Below are positions 45,985 through 58,360 of a stretch of DNA of 64,000 nucleotides, one piece after another. Within the stretch, counting starts at the first letter, position 1. Each line of letters starts with the position of its first letter. This DNA is from Gnetum montanum (lineage: Eukaryota > Streptophyta > Gnetopsida > Gnetales > Gnetaceae): assembly GCA_015680685.1 (NCBI GenBank), contig MNCI01002657.1:101858-165857 (forward strand), read 5' to 3'. Both the position numbers and the translations under genes were made by a program. Below the pieces are notes generated by a model. The model had not been told where the DNA came from. It did not search any database and was given only the letters and a program-made list of their open reading frames with translations.

Positions 45985-47694
45985 TTAGGGTTGGTGGAAC
46001 TGCCTTGAGTTACCTTGTGGATAAGGTAACCTTCGGGGTGTTTGCCGTTGGTTCAGTCTTGGATTAAGCGCATACACCCCAAACTTTTGTAGATGTGAGA
46101 TGATGGGGCAACATCCCTTAGGATGTTCATAATGGCAGATCTCACATCCATCATCATCATCTGAATCCGAATCCACAACCACATCGGAGTTAGTGATTTT
46201 TCCCTTACCCCTATTATGTGCAGGGCTTAAATCTCTCCACTTTTTCTTGCCTTTGTCACTACTTTGTTCTACCTTAGACTCTTCTACAATTTTCAAAACA
46301 ATTTCAATTTTAGAGTCTAAGGAACTCCATACATCGTATACCTTAGCTGCTATTTTTGTTGTGAGCTTTTGACGCAGCAAGATCTTTCTATTCACCAACT
46401 CTTCGATTGGTGACTCATCCTCTTCATCACAAAATTTCACTCCCTTCTTTCGAAGGGAGGGATCGCGGTTGTATTCTTCCGTACTTTCCCTTTTGCATAG
46501 CTCACCTTCTTCTTTTGCTACTTTTTCCAACAAGCTATGTACTTCATGGGCTCTAAGTTGTGAGAGTCTCCCTTGGGCATAAGTTCCAAGGATTCTTCTA
46601 GTTTCATGCCTTAGCCCATCCACAATGTGGCAAAGTTGATCCCGCTGAGCGTACCCATGGCCCGGGAAATGATGTAACAATGTGTAGTAGCGGTCCATGG
46701 CAGCATCTAAGGGTTCATATGTACCTTGCTTCCAGCCTTGGATCTGCTTATGCAAATTGGACACTCTAGAGTACGTCTGATACTTATCGTTGAACAGTTC
46801 TAGCATCGTACTCCACCTCCTGATGGTTTTAGATTCTAAGGACCGGTACCAACTCTCTGCTTCTTTGATGAGTATCCTTGAAAATAACTTAATATTCTAC
46901 CACTCATTGTCTATATTCTGCAAGGCATAGGCATCGTGGAATGCCTATAAATGATACTGTGGATCAGCATTGTATCCCCCTTCAAAACGTGGGATATTAT
47001 TTATGTCCAAACGCTTGATCCGACTGTCTTTTAAATGCCTTGTGGGAATCCTAACTACCTCCATGATGTCAAGCATACTTTAGGTTGTGAGTAGGGGCTT
47101 ATCATGATCATCTCTTTCATGATTCCTGTGATGTCTGCGTTGTTCCCTGCTCTCCCTACGTCCGTGCCCTTGTCCTCTCTCTCGACTTTCCAGTCGAGGT
47201 CTTTCATCTTTCCTACCTTTATCCTCACCTTTATGTTCATGGTGGCTGTGCCCAAATGTGGAAGCAGAGGGTGAGTGATGTGAAGAAGGGGAAGAAGAAG
47301 GGGAACCATCACCATAATGATGTTTCTTACCTTCTCTTTGGCTGCTACGGCCTCGATCGTGGTGACGATCAAAGTGCCCATCCTTAGCATAAGTGGTTGT
47401 TCCCTCTATGAACAACTAGTGTTCACGGGCATCAGAACCAGGGATATGTATCATTGATCATAGATTTTGATACCCAACCTCCTCACTATCATTAGGAGGA
47501 GGAACATTGTTTGCTAAAGAACCCATTATAAGGGGTTCCTCATCTCCTATTTCGCTAAGGACGTGCGGGACCTTGCCCTTCAACAATGCATGTTGACTCT
47601 CCTGCCTTAAGTCCCTCATACGTTGGGCATCTGTGAGATAATAATCCCTCATCTCAAAATATTTCACAACATATTCAGCATATAGTTCTTGCAT
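45985..47694 (-). pseudogene. Gag of the gag-only element
   Basis: Open pieces are 47458-47694 (N-terminus), 47080-47415 (Arg/His/Ser-rich), and 45985-46806 (273 codons). Between them IPRFEGG, AESWYRSLES and other gag core phrases are readable with two stops. The last piece has the WKQGTYEPLDAAMDRYYTLL phrase typical of Athila-like gag, then an acidic stretch and a CEICHYEHPKGCCP cluster that may be a knuckle relic. Confidence 0.7.
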
Positions 47695-48075
47695 GCCAAT
47701 CTATGCCAAGGCATGGAAAATCATGCGAGAGATTGCTCGGTCTGGGGGTAACACGATGTTACCTTGCAAATCTCTTCATTGCAGCTGTTCGTCTTGATGG
47801 AGAATAAAAGTAAAACTAGGGATATACTCATCGGGATGAGTATATGTCATCTTATATTGTTTAGGACTTGGCTGATCTTGGTTATGTGTTTTATGTTGCT
47901 AATTGTCTCGTGTATGGTCCTTAGCTGGTGAGTTGCTCTTATGAGAAGAAGGAATTTTTATTGGTATGCTAATTTTACCGTTATAAAATTTTTATTTGAT
48001 TAACCCGAAGGTTCGTTAAGGCTCACAACGATGTGAGTGATATCCCTTATGTTCTATTTGATGCACAAACACTTA

Positions 48076-48095
48076 GTCCCTGGCAACACCGCCAA
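48076..48095 (-). promoter_or_regulatory. Primer-binding site, tRNA-Asp type
   Basis: The minus strand reads TTGGCGGTGTTGCCAGGGAC beside the 5' LTR. It matches the complement of plant tRNA-Asp 3' end (TGGCGCCGTTGCCGGGG, from memory) except for a few substitutions; Athila-type elements often use it. Confidence 0.65.
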
Positions 48096-49056
48096 TGATG
48101 AGTGGTGAGAGGTACCCCTCCACTCAACCATACAAAACAAGCGTAGCGCACGCGATTCGGTCGAACTCCGCAGACTAAATTCCTATGCACCCCATGGAAC
48201 ACTTGGGGTTAATCATTCGTTATCTTCCCAAACTTACTTGTAGTTGTCATGGTGTATGGTTAAGTAAGTCCGAGGTATATGAATTTTATAGTCTTTTCTA
48301 GTTTTTCTCCTATGCTATCAAGGTGAAGGGTTGAGAAACTAGCTAACACTAACTAAGGACTAAGTCTAAATTAACTAGCGTCAGCATCCATTCCCACTTA
48401 CCGTACACACCCTGAACTATGCAACTTTGGCTACCAAACGCTAATCGTTACTGGGATCACCACACATAATGCACGTGCCCGAAGTGGTCGTACTGAGGCA
48501 CTTAACCAGCCTAAAAGTAATGAGCAGACGATTCCTTGACTAGCCGTACACATCTGTATATGCTCGTAATCAAGTCGTACTCATTTCGCATTCTAGGAGT
48601 TGAGAGTGAGAGAATCTAATCGCGATGAGCAACCGATTCCTTGATTAACCGTACACATTCGTCAATTCTCATAATCAAGTTGTACTCATTCCATGCTAAT
48701 GCAGATAATAAATAACAGGTAGGAAATAACATGTAATAAACCTATTCCATGCACTGCAAGGTTTATCCACAAAGCTCGTCTTTATTGCCGTACACAACTT
48801 GCGTTCAGGTACAAAGCTTCTCGAATAAAGATCCATGCACTTGGGGACTCCTACTGCTGGCACATGGAAAATATTCTATCTCTGGAGTGATCAAACTACC
48901 AAAGTTTTCCTACTTCTAGCCTAGGATGGAAAATAAGGGGAGTGCCACCTCTTATTTATAGATTTGGCGACGGACCGCGATATCGCGTACGCGATATCGC
49001 GGCGGCTACGATATCGCATACACGATATCACGGCTCATGCGAATCGCGTCTCATCA
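48096..49056 (-). repeat. 5' LTR of the gag-only element (961 bp)
   Basis: Same ends as the other LTR. The TATA box CTATAAATAAG is at 48951-48961 (minus). Four GATATC palindrome cores cluster at 48976-49033, just upstream of it in transcription sense. Confidence 0.85.
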
Positions 49057-49061
49057 GTCAT
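49057..49061. repeat. Target-site duplication gtcat, right
   Basis: Identical to 41964-41968. Confidence 0.85.
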
Positions 49062-50134
49062 AATCAGTTATCCTTATGTTGTTGAATTTTAGAGCATATT
49101 TTCATAATATCATTGAATTATTGAATATCTAGATGATAAATCTAACCTTACCATTAAGTTCAAAAGGGTGAAAATGTAGGAAACAACTCTTCATTAATTG
49201 AAAAAGGTTTTTGAAATAAAAAGTTATACCTTTTAGAGTCTATAACCCTTGGTGTGAAAAACAAGACTTCCCAAGAGGTCATCCATCCCAATGCTACTCC
49301 AAAGCAAGCATGCTTCATTATTGAATTCTTATCTTACACATTGCCAATGCATCAAATTCTTTTTTTAAAAAAAATTTCCCATATTCTTAATTTCAAACTA
49401 GCAGTTCAACATATACAAATTTTGAATTCTCCATCAATTTGATTGAAATTTTAAATTTTTTTGTCAGTTGATGAAGAATTCCAAATTTCCCTTTGCTAAG
49501 CAAGATAGGAGCATCAATAGGGGCAGGCAACAACAAAAACAACCATGAAGACATAGAAGTAGTGAGTAGAGTGAAATAATGGTAGAGTTCAGTGGTGGTG
49601 CGTAGCTACACAAGGAGTTAGAACATGGTAAAGGTACATTGGAGTGCAATAGTGGTGCATTGCAAGTGCAATGGCAATGGTCAATGGAGATGCATCTAGA
49701 GTGCAGTAGTGGTGGTGGCCCTTTCATGTGGCCTATGTGGTAACGATGTTGAGAGTATAGACAAGCGATGGCATTGAGAGTAGAGATTGTGATAGGGATG
49801 CACTCAACCACCATGCATTAGGTGTAAGGTGGTACCATTGTTTCATCTCTTATTGCTGTGTAGCCTTCATGAGGGTCATCATAGCCTACGTGTGGCCTGT
49901 GTGGCCTGCATAGAGACCAACACTACTCACATAGGAGCTAGTGAAGCCCATGCAAGGGCTTGCATGATCCCAAGTGGGAACTATGTGCCTAGCATAGGGG
50001 TCTGTGTAGCCCACGATAAGGCCTACACAGCCCCAAGCAAGGCCTAGGTGGCCCATGACCCTGAAGGAGAGAGTGCATCCATCGAAGGCAAGGGTTTTGC
50101 TAGCATAGACGATGCTCTTTATTAGTGGTGTAAT
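49062..50134. other. Interior of element X copy B, no gene
   Basis: Matches about 899-1958 of copy A, an AT-rich part followed by the low-complexity block. Confidence 0.55.
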
Positions 50135-50515
50135 CAATGCCTACAAGGTGTTAGAGATACCCTTTATCGAGGCACCGTCGATGCTTGTAGAGTGTTGAAG
50201 GTACCCATTATGGGTAGCACCATCGATGCCCATAGGATGCCAAAGGTTCCCATTATGAATAGTGTCATTAGTGCCCATAAGATACTAGAGGTGTCCATTA
50301 TGAAAAATTTCATTCGTTCTTGTGAGGTGTCAAAGGTGTGCATTATGAATAGAGTCATCAATGCTTGTAGGGTGCCAAAGGTGCCTATTATGAACGATGT
50401 CATCGATGCCAACGAAGCATTAGGGATGTCCATTATGGATGGTGTTGTCGATGCCCACAAAGCATTAAGGATGCCCTTTATGGATGGCACTGTTAGTGCC
50501 CACAAAGTGTCATGG
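50135..50515. repeat. 45-bp tandem repeat, copy B
   Basis: Same array and same register as 1960-2325. The plus frame (50192-50578) stays open across the array as in copy A. Confidence 0.75.
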
Positions 50516-51807
50516 GGATCAAAAATCATTGTAGATTCTTTAGCAATGATGGAGGTGATGACAATAATAGCAGCATAGTCAATGATGGTGGCAATAGCAG
50601 CATAGGTGCCAGCAAAAATGACATGTCACATGCAACGAAAAAATGCAACAAGGGTTTCAACGATGGTGACAACAGGCAAGTAATAGTGGTAACAATGCAA
50701 TGATGGTACTAAATGATACTATGGCAATGAGAGGTAGTGCATGGTAGATCAACATCAATTGCAAGATACAACGATGGTTGCAAGATGCGATGATGGTTAT
50801 AGGGCATCGTAGTTGCAAGTCGCAACAAAAAATAGTGACAACTGAGCACTATGCAATGGATGACAGCAGAAGTAGGGTGTGAGGGAAAGGTAATGGCAAT
50901 GACCCTAAAGATAGATGATGATAGTGGTAGCCCCTACATAAGGGTTGTGGTACCTTTATAGGGCTATCACAACTCTTCGCAGGGTAGCATGGCCCCTACA
51001 AGGAATGTGTAGTTCCTATAGGTTCAGCATGATACTTGTAGGGTCAACATGCTCCTTATAGGGCCTATGCATCCAAAATATTATTTTTTATTTTTTTAAA
51101 ATTATATATATATATATTATAATTCAACAATATTTTAATGCACACATAATAAGAAAATTAAAATAGCAATATCTCTTAAACCATAGCTCTAATCGAGATG
51201 AAATTTTTACTGTTGGAATCATCTTTAGAAGTACTATGCATTGGACATGGTCTTAGTATTAGAAAATAAATTTAAATTTTTCAATATTTTGAAAGGTCAA
51301 ACTAACTTATTCTACCAAAACAACATTACCATGTTAATATATGAAAGACATAATGACTTATAAATGAATTGCCTAGGATAATAAGTTCCAACGAAAAAAA
51401 GATTAATTTCAGGTCAAGGTTACGAAATTTTTTGGAAAAACTTATCTATTACCTTAATTAATTAATATTTATAGTATTAATATGGGTATGATTTTACCTG
51501 AACTAGTGTATTCTTATCTTATCCACATCTCTTGCAATTGATGAATCTTGATGACATGTAATCAAATCTTCATTAGTAAATGATATTCATGAAAACATTT
51601 TGTTGGTTGATGGAATCTATATCTTTTGTAGATTTTTTATCCATTGTTCATAAAATAAATGGAATGGTATCTTCTAAATTACATCTCAAACATATGGTTC
51701 ATTCAATGATTATCAGTGACTCTCCTCGAGTCATGGCTTCATGGTTCATCATCAAATTCATGTTGAAGTTGAACCATGGTTTTGAATGGCCCTTGGGTCA
51801 TGGTTTT
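50516..51807. other. Interior of element X copy B, no gene
   Basis: Matches about 2326-3647 of copy A without the duplicated flank seen at 2852. A TA run lies near 51104-51118. Confidence 0.55.
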
Positions 51808-51818
51808 CTCTTATACCA
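51808..51818 (-). promoter_or_regulatory. Primer-binding-site-like sequence, copy B
   Basis: The minus strand reads TGGTATAAGAG, identical to 3648-3658. Confidence 0.45.
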
Positions 51819-51820
51819 AT

Positions 51821-52976
51821 TATGACATCCTATCTCTATATGTCATGGAAAATTTCAAATATACATTATATTAGACATTATGCATAAGAATAAAATATAT
51901 CAAATGTCAAATATATGTAACATTTGACATTATTTGTAAAGGAAATAACAAAGAAAGTGCAAGAAAAAAAAGAATGCTTTATTGATATGAAATATTGCAT
52001 TTAGATCATGCTCTAAGAGTGTTCCTTTTGCATCTATCCCCTTAAAGTTAATCCAACATTGCAACCATAGTTAGGCCTATAACTTGATTAGAAGGGATGG
52101 GTAGTCCTCTTCCTATCTCACTTCACCTCGCTCCTGTAACTTGCCTGTACTGACTCCGCCACTTCATGATAGCATGACCTCTAAGCCTAGGTATAAATGC
52201 TTTAGGTAAAACCCCCAAATCCTACCTCAAGATACATGTCCATTATTATAATCCACCCTTTTGGATCTCAATTACAACTACCCTTTCGAGTCTTGTTACA
52301 ATAATAATTATCACTTGTTATGAAGAGGCATCATCTTCATTATGCAACAACATCATTTGGAAATTGGGATGTGATAGTTATGAGACATTTCAAATAGATA
52401 TTTAGGATTATTCTTTTTATTCTTTTATTTTATCTTTGAACTCAATCTTAAATGTGTGGGCTTCCTCTAATATTTTATTAGCAACTTAAACCCATGAATG
52501 ACCATTGGACCCTTTTTATGAATACATGTGACCTAACATTGGGAAATATAATATTACTTCCTTATTTTTAAATTTCTTTAAACCCTACCTCTTGTGCATA
52601 TAAAAACTTGGCAACATTGGCCCTCTAGACATAAATTGTGTATTTGTCTCTCTTCCATTTTCTTGCTAGTGGTTTTCTATGATAAATCTCTTAGCAATTC
52701 TAGATCTAAACCTAATCTTGCTTGGGCAAATCTTTCCTAATTTTTCAAGGTAGAGAAAATGTTCTTTTGTCCATCAAATTCTACAAGAAGATTTACTTTT
52801 GGCATGTTTCCATTAGAATTTTATTAACAATATTCATTGTCAAATCTAACTTTCTTTTCCTAATGTTTGAATCCATAATACACTATTTCATAAATTTCCA
52901 CATTGCATTTTAACTTTTTTGATGTGCATCATCTCCTCCTAGTGGTGGCGGTGATGTCATTCTCTTAATGTGTTAC
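51821..52976 (-). repeat. LTR-like block of element X, copy B
   Basis: Starts TATGACATCC (a mutated TGTGACATCC), ends TGTTAC, and matches 3661-4804 over its full length. Confidence 0.55.
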
Positions 52977-54300
52977 AAGTTAGATCATGCTAAATCTAAG
53001 GGTCATGACAAAAGTCAACATGATTTTATAGAATGTTTTCTAAAGTGTAAACACATCCACAATCTCTAACATAAATGACAACCTTCAACAATAGTGGATA
53101 ATTGACATTTCAAGTGTGTATTTTCATATTCATAGTATTAAAAAGCTAGGAAATTCAGCTTTAAGATTTCATTAACTAACATGATTTGCATATTTGTCTA
53201 CTAATGTAGAATAAGTAGGTCTTTATCATGAAATTGATTTAAAAAAACTTTTCAACATCTAGCATGTTTCCTAGATGGTCTTGTCATGGTAAAGTTCATT
53301 TATAAGATTTATATCAATCTAATGACATGTATCCTACTTTAAAAAAACCTTAGATAATAGTGAGGAGCCAAGAACCTAGGATAGTAATAGGGTTGATATT
53401 AGTCATTACATAATTCAACAATTGGATATTGACATTACATGAGGGTTCTACCTAATAATTAAACATTATCATTACCTAATGGTTGGCCTTGATAAGTTAA
53501 GTATTACACCAAACAATCCTTGATGGCTAGTTTAAGTTAGTATCAATCTTATAGTTATTCTAACGTTTGATGCAATAACTTATGAAATATCACTAGTGAT
53601 GCATATCATGGATTGATGATAACTAATACAAGAATGGTAAAGTTAAGGTGATAACTAATTCATTAATGGAATTGTTAATGGTTAAGTTAATTATTATTGT
53701 TATTGAACTCTAATAGGGTAATTCCAGCATGGGCCTCATCTTCCAATTTGATCCAAGGTGCTTCAAGATGATTTCCTATAAGATGAAGGTGTTCAAATCC
53801 ATTATGTATGTGTTTTCATATGGATCTTATAGGAAGTCAAGGAGTTGGATAAGAAGTTGCTGGAATGATGAATAAAATTACATGAAAAGAATATCTCTTA
53901 ATGTATTTCATTATTATTTTTGGCCACTCCATGGATTTGTAATTTGGCCATGGATATAGATTTTCTAATGTTATGTTGTAATGTAGCTTAAGTTGGCATG
54001 AATAAGTTAATGTAGATTTTAAGGTGGTTTTTCTAAGTTATTAAGTTTCCAAGTAAATTATGTGCTTATATGATTTTAATAAAGCATTAAAATTGCTTAA
54101 AGATTTATTAAGTGGTTGAGATTTTATTTATCATGATTCAAGGATAATTAAGTTGAATTAATTTTTTAAGTAAAAATTTTAGGGTATGCCAACTATCCTT
54201 GTTGAGATCAATTTTGGATTATTTTTGGAATTTTCACCACTAGAAATTTAGGAACAATTATAAGCTTATCCATGTTGGCCTACAATTATAAGAAACAATG
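52977..54300. other. AT-rich intergenic, no gene seen
   Basis: No coding frame or repeat structure of note. The junction at 52976 is the right edge of copy B. Confidence 0.4.
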
Positions 54301-54720
54301 AATGATCTATTGGTGAAACCTACGAATTATGACATGAGAGGCAAGTAGATTTAATTGTTTAAATCTATTGAGCCTTAGTTTTATATGCTATTGAGGTCAT
54401 TTCTGTAGTGTTGGGATTGCCCAAAATTGAAATGGAAATAGTTATAATCTCAACCCCTTTAGATTCTTCAAAGAGAAAACTATGGATAAAAAAGGCTTAT
54501 GATGATCCAAAGAAAGAATATGATTCCCTATCACTCCTACAAAAAATCTATTTTAAAATAGGGATCTATCATCTCTATCAAATGATGCATCTAAATGGTA
54601 GTGTCATTCTAAGTGACAAGTATCCAACAAATTTACCCCACCTCATCTTCTTGGAGATGAGCAATAGTTTGAAGCAAATCAATCAAGTAAGAAGACATTA
54701 TTTGTAACACTTTTTCCGTA
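54301..54720 (+). other. Unrecognised 99-codon open frame
   Basis: The frame 54408-54707 encodes a charged, hydrophobic-mixed peptide with no family I recognise. It stands alone in AT-rich DNA without a neighbouring exon I can support. It is probably a chance or relic frame. Confidence 0.2.
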
Positions 54721-57480
54721 TAAACCTCTTACTCCTTAGTATATTTCTAATTTAAATCCTTGATGTCTTATGTTTTATTAACATTTTTCTTTTGATGACT
54801 ATGTTTATATTGTTTGAGCTATGTGCCTTGTTATTCCCTTTTTAGATATATTTTTCTTTTAATATTTTAATTCACATTTTTTTTATTTTAATTTGAATTA
54901 TTTTTAGTATTTTCTTTTAATTTAGTATATATGCACTAACCTCTTTTATTGGATTCTTGAGTATATGGGTCATTAGCACATGGGGTACTACAGTGGTTAT
55001 GGTATACTTTGTTTGAGGTACTTTGTATTTATCTATATAAAGTATTTTTGTGAATAAATATATTTTTATTTTTTGTTTTTAATTTATTTTTAACTTATAT
55101 TTTATAGGGTCTTGTGATAATACCTTGGTTAGTTATGCTTGGACCTTAGACTTTGTTATTACTTAGGTCTAAGACATAGATACGAGCTAACCCATAGAGG
55201 GGTACCTATTAGGCCAGACTACAAGCCCATGTTAGAATATTATTTTTATTTAATTTTAGAAATTTATTTTTTTTTTATTTTATATTTTCCATAGACTACA
55301 CTTTTTTTCTAACTATGACATACCCTTATGAACATAAATACTTGGTAACCATTCCATTAGAAGTCACCCCATTGAATTTTTGACATTTGGGAGATAGCAC
55401 TAGAAAGGGAGACCCTACAAGATTGAAGAAGAGCTACATCTAGATCTATGCTATCATCTAAAACACTGGTATATCATTTTAGGTTTCATGAATATCTCAT
55501 TATTGACCTTTAGTTTTGTCAAGGGTTTGGAGCCTATTTTGGATATCGCAACCACCCAAAGGTTTCTAGCTATAGCACTATCATTTTAAGTAGGAAAATT
55601 TAGTACTTTGCTCTAAATTATGGGTTTTGGTATTTCAATTCTATGCTCATTTTTTTATTAATCTCTATTGATTTAGCAACTATTTGTGGAATGCTTATTA
55701 TCAAATATGATTATTTTATTCATATATTTTGAGATCTAGTATTTTTCTAAGATCCATTTTTATGTATATAACATTGGAAAATGTTTTGATCTAGTTTTGA
55801 TTTAGTTTCAATTTTCCATAATTTTTCATCTATAGAACTAGAATTTTAAGCTATAATTTATATTTTTGACCTCTGAAACCATGTTAGATGATGACAACTT
55901 AGAACTCCATTATAACCAAGTCACAAGGTTATTATTCATGTTGATGTCACTATTGGATGTGACATGAAAAATGAAGCAACTTTTGCAAAGTGACCTTAAC
56001 ATTCAAGCAAGAGAAAATTCAAAAAACTACAAAAAAAAACATAGCCTTTAGGACTTCCAAAAATGTCTAAAAGTTTAAAAAAAGAAAATAATTACATTTT
56101 TTAAATTTTAGCAGCTTAGAATGGCCTCTATGAGCTTAGATTCCTTTCTATAATTTTAGTTGTTTGTTAGTTAGCCTTTAAAACCTATATTTTTAGCTTT
56201 TATCATTGTTTTGGCATGTTAGAATTCTTTTTTAGCAATACCTTCCTTGGATTTAGATCTTCGTATGGTTTTTGGTAGCAATTTGGATACATATCCCCAC
56301 CACCTATGGACCATTTGTTATGTCTATATATATTTTTTAATATTTTGTAATTATTTTACTTGGATTTAGGTTAGCAATACCTATGTAGGTTGTCTTTCTC
56401 AGTGGGTGTTCCAATAATCACATATGTGAGGTTTCTTTCTTAATAAGTGTTATATTTATTTTTTGGTGCTTACCCAAGTCATCTTTCTAGGTAAGGAGTT
56501 GGATACTTATGCAAGTTGCATTTCCTGGTAACTATCATTTGTTCAATTTTTGTTTTGGTTTGGGTTTTGTGAGTGGTGGTACATCCTTTTCTATTATTTT
56601 GCTTTTAGATATTTGGTTTGGTTATTATTTATCATTTTATCTATGCATGTTTTTATTTTTTATGATAACTCTTTGCTTATAGCTACGACTTCTACATGAT
56701 AATCTAGCTACTGATGCTTGAAACAAAAACCCATGAATATTAGGATTATTTTCCCTTATGTTTTTGTGCCCTCTAGATGATTCAATTAGTGGTGACAAAG
56801 ATAAGTTAAATGGAGAATTTGATGCTTATATTTTCAATTTGATGCATTTCTAGTTTATCCATTAAGTTGCTAATTATTTCTTATTTTTTTAAGTTATAAT
56901 ATTTAGTTGGGATTTTGGTATTGTGTAATCTTCACATTTGAATATGAGAATTTTTATTTGTATTTTTCTTTCTTTGGTATAGGAGTAATTTAGTCACAAG
57001 TTTTATTTTAGCACCATTGGTTATTTTTTCAACTATTTTTTGATAGGAACACAAACTAGACAAATGTTCCATCTCTCCAATGATGGGATCTTTTTCTTAA
57101 CATTTGACATGTTTGGAGGTGATTTAAGCCTATTTTGATGAGTTTAGGGGATTTTATGATCAATGGGAACTTAGTTGAAGGTATTTGGATGTTCCAAGCC
57201 TCAAAATAAGCATCTTTATTTTTGGCCCTACCATGATAGACATCTACTTTGTAGTATAGATGTCTTCTCTACATGATAGGAGTCCTTTTTGAGTAGTAAA
57301 CATCTACTCCTACTACCAACCATTGCTATGTTAAGGCTAGATTTGATAAATTCATCTTCTACACTCAAAAAGATATCTACTTTTGACATCTTTGTACTCA
57401 AGAAAGACATCATATCCTCTTTAAATATGTCTTATACGGATTTAAACAAAATCCAAATTGAATTCTAATATAAAGGATAG
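54721..57480. other. AT-rich intergenic, no gene seen
   Basis: Long T-rich tracts dominate. Only short frames occur, including a 61-codon minus frame (57228-57413) with no known relatives. Confidence 0.4.
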
Positions 57481-57499
57481 ATGAAAGGTCACATCAAAT

Positions 57500-57720
57500 T
57501 GTATAAATATCCATTAGATACTTGAGTTAAGTAGGCTAGTCCTAAGAGAAAAGACTAGTCTCAAGGTGGAGATTGAGAGGAAAGGTCTTCCAAGTATGAG
57601 GTGAAGAGGACGCCTCCAAGATATCTCTAGAGAGAGAGGTAGATAGTGGCTTGAGAGAGAAGCTTGTGAAGCTCATCTTGAGCATTGTTGTTCATGTTGT
57701 TATAATCCTTTTTTTGGCCA
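57500..57720 (+). promoter_or_regulatory. Possible LTR/promoter relic (TATA and purine-rich leader)
   Basis: TTGTATAAATATCC near 57502 is followed by GA-rich leader-like sequence (agagagaggtagatagtggc, gagagagaagcttgtgaagc) like that seen in plant LTRs. No paired repeat was found in the window. Confidence 0.25.
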
Positions 57721-58360
57721 TTGTGTGGAAAGGGCAAGAAAGAGCCATTATTGTTTGGCCTATGCCTTATGGAAAGGAAATGTGATTATGAGGATCTTGA
57801 ATGTTGTCTATCCTTGGAAATTGTATGCTTCTAGCTATGTACTTGAAATTTAAGCAAGAACAAAGAACTATTTCTTTCTTGTTTCTAATTATGTATGTAA
57901 TTTTAAAGGAATTAGTTTTACTTTTCGATTATTGAAGCAATGTCCTCAACATTTTTATTCAAGAGTTTTGCTATCATTAGAGCCCAATGCCTTTTGATTT
58001 TGTATTTTTCATATTATGCAATTTTTATTATTTCATGACATTGTATTTTCTTATAAACTGTTAATGCTATTTTTGGTTTAGACAATAGAACTTTGAAATA
58101 TTTTTGAGTGAACAAGTTAGGTTTTATATGCATGAGGCTACTATCATTATTTTACAATGTTTTCCTTTTATTACTTAGTGTTTTCTTACCCCTATACTCT
58201 TTTTTTTTTTCATTTTTCTTTGATGTCTACTACTTTTTCTACTGTATCTTTTTGGCATCCAATGTTTTTCTAAGTATCATTTTAATGTTTTTTCTACATA
58301 TTTTTATTCTTCTTTAAGTAATTTCTTTATAGCCTAAGCCTAGTTATTGGGTTATTACAT
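57721..58360. other. Intergenic, no gene seen
   Basis: T-rich sequence; the 69-codon frame at 58108-58317 is hydrophobic low-complexity and not credible as a gene. Confidence 0.35.

Larger units (their letters stand above)
41969..49056 (-). mobile_element. Gag-protease-only LTR retrotransposon (TR-GAG-like)
   Basis: LTRs at 41969-42918 and 48096-49056 begin TGATGAG and end CTCATCA, flanked by gtcat on both sides. The primer site (48076-48095) and polypurine tract (42919-42930) fix the minus orientation. Inside are gag (about 45985-47694) and protease (about 44943-45380), similar in style to Athila-like gypsy elements. No RT, RNase H or integrase motif is visible in the 2 kb left, of which 586 bp is a gap, too little for pol. 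It probably depended on a partner for replication. LTR differences are moderate, so it is younger than its host copy. Confidence 0.75.
41099..52976 (-). mobile_element. Element X, copy B, split by a nested element
   Basis: It repeats 28-4804 in full, with 7.1 kb inserted at 41969-49056. After removal of the insert and one 5-bp duplication, the lengths agree within about 10 bp. The CCR4-like fragment extends further (to 40763) than in copy A, so copy B is the more complete on that side. Confidence 0.6.

Noticed and set aside
45507-46067. Plus-strand frames opposite the gag-only element
   Set aside because: They are shadows of the minus-strand gag and its 3' flank.
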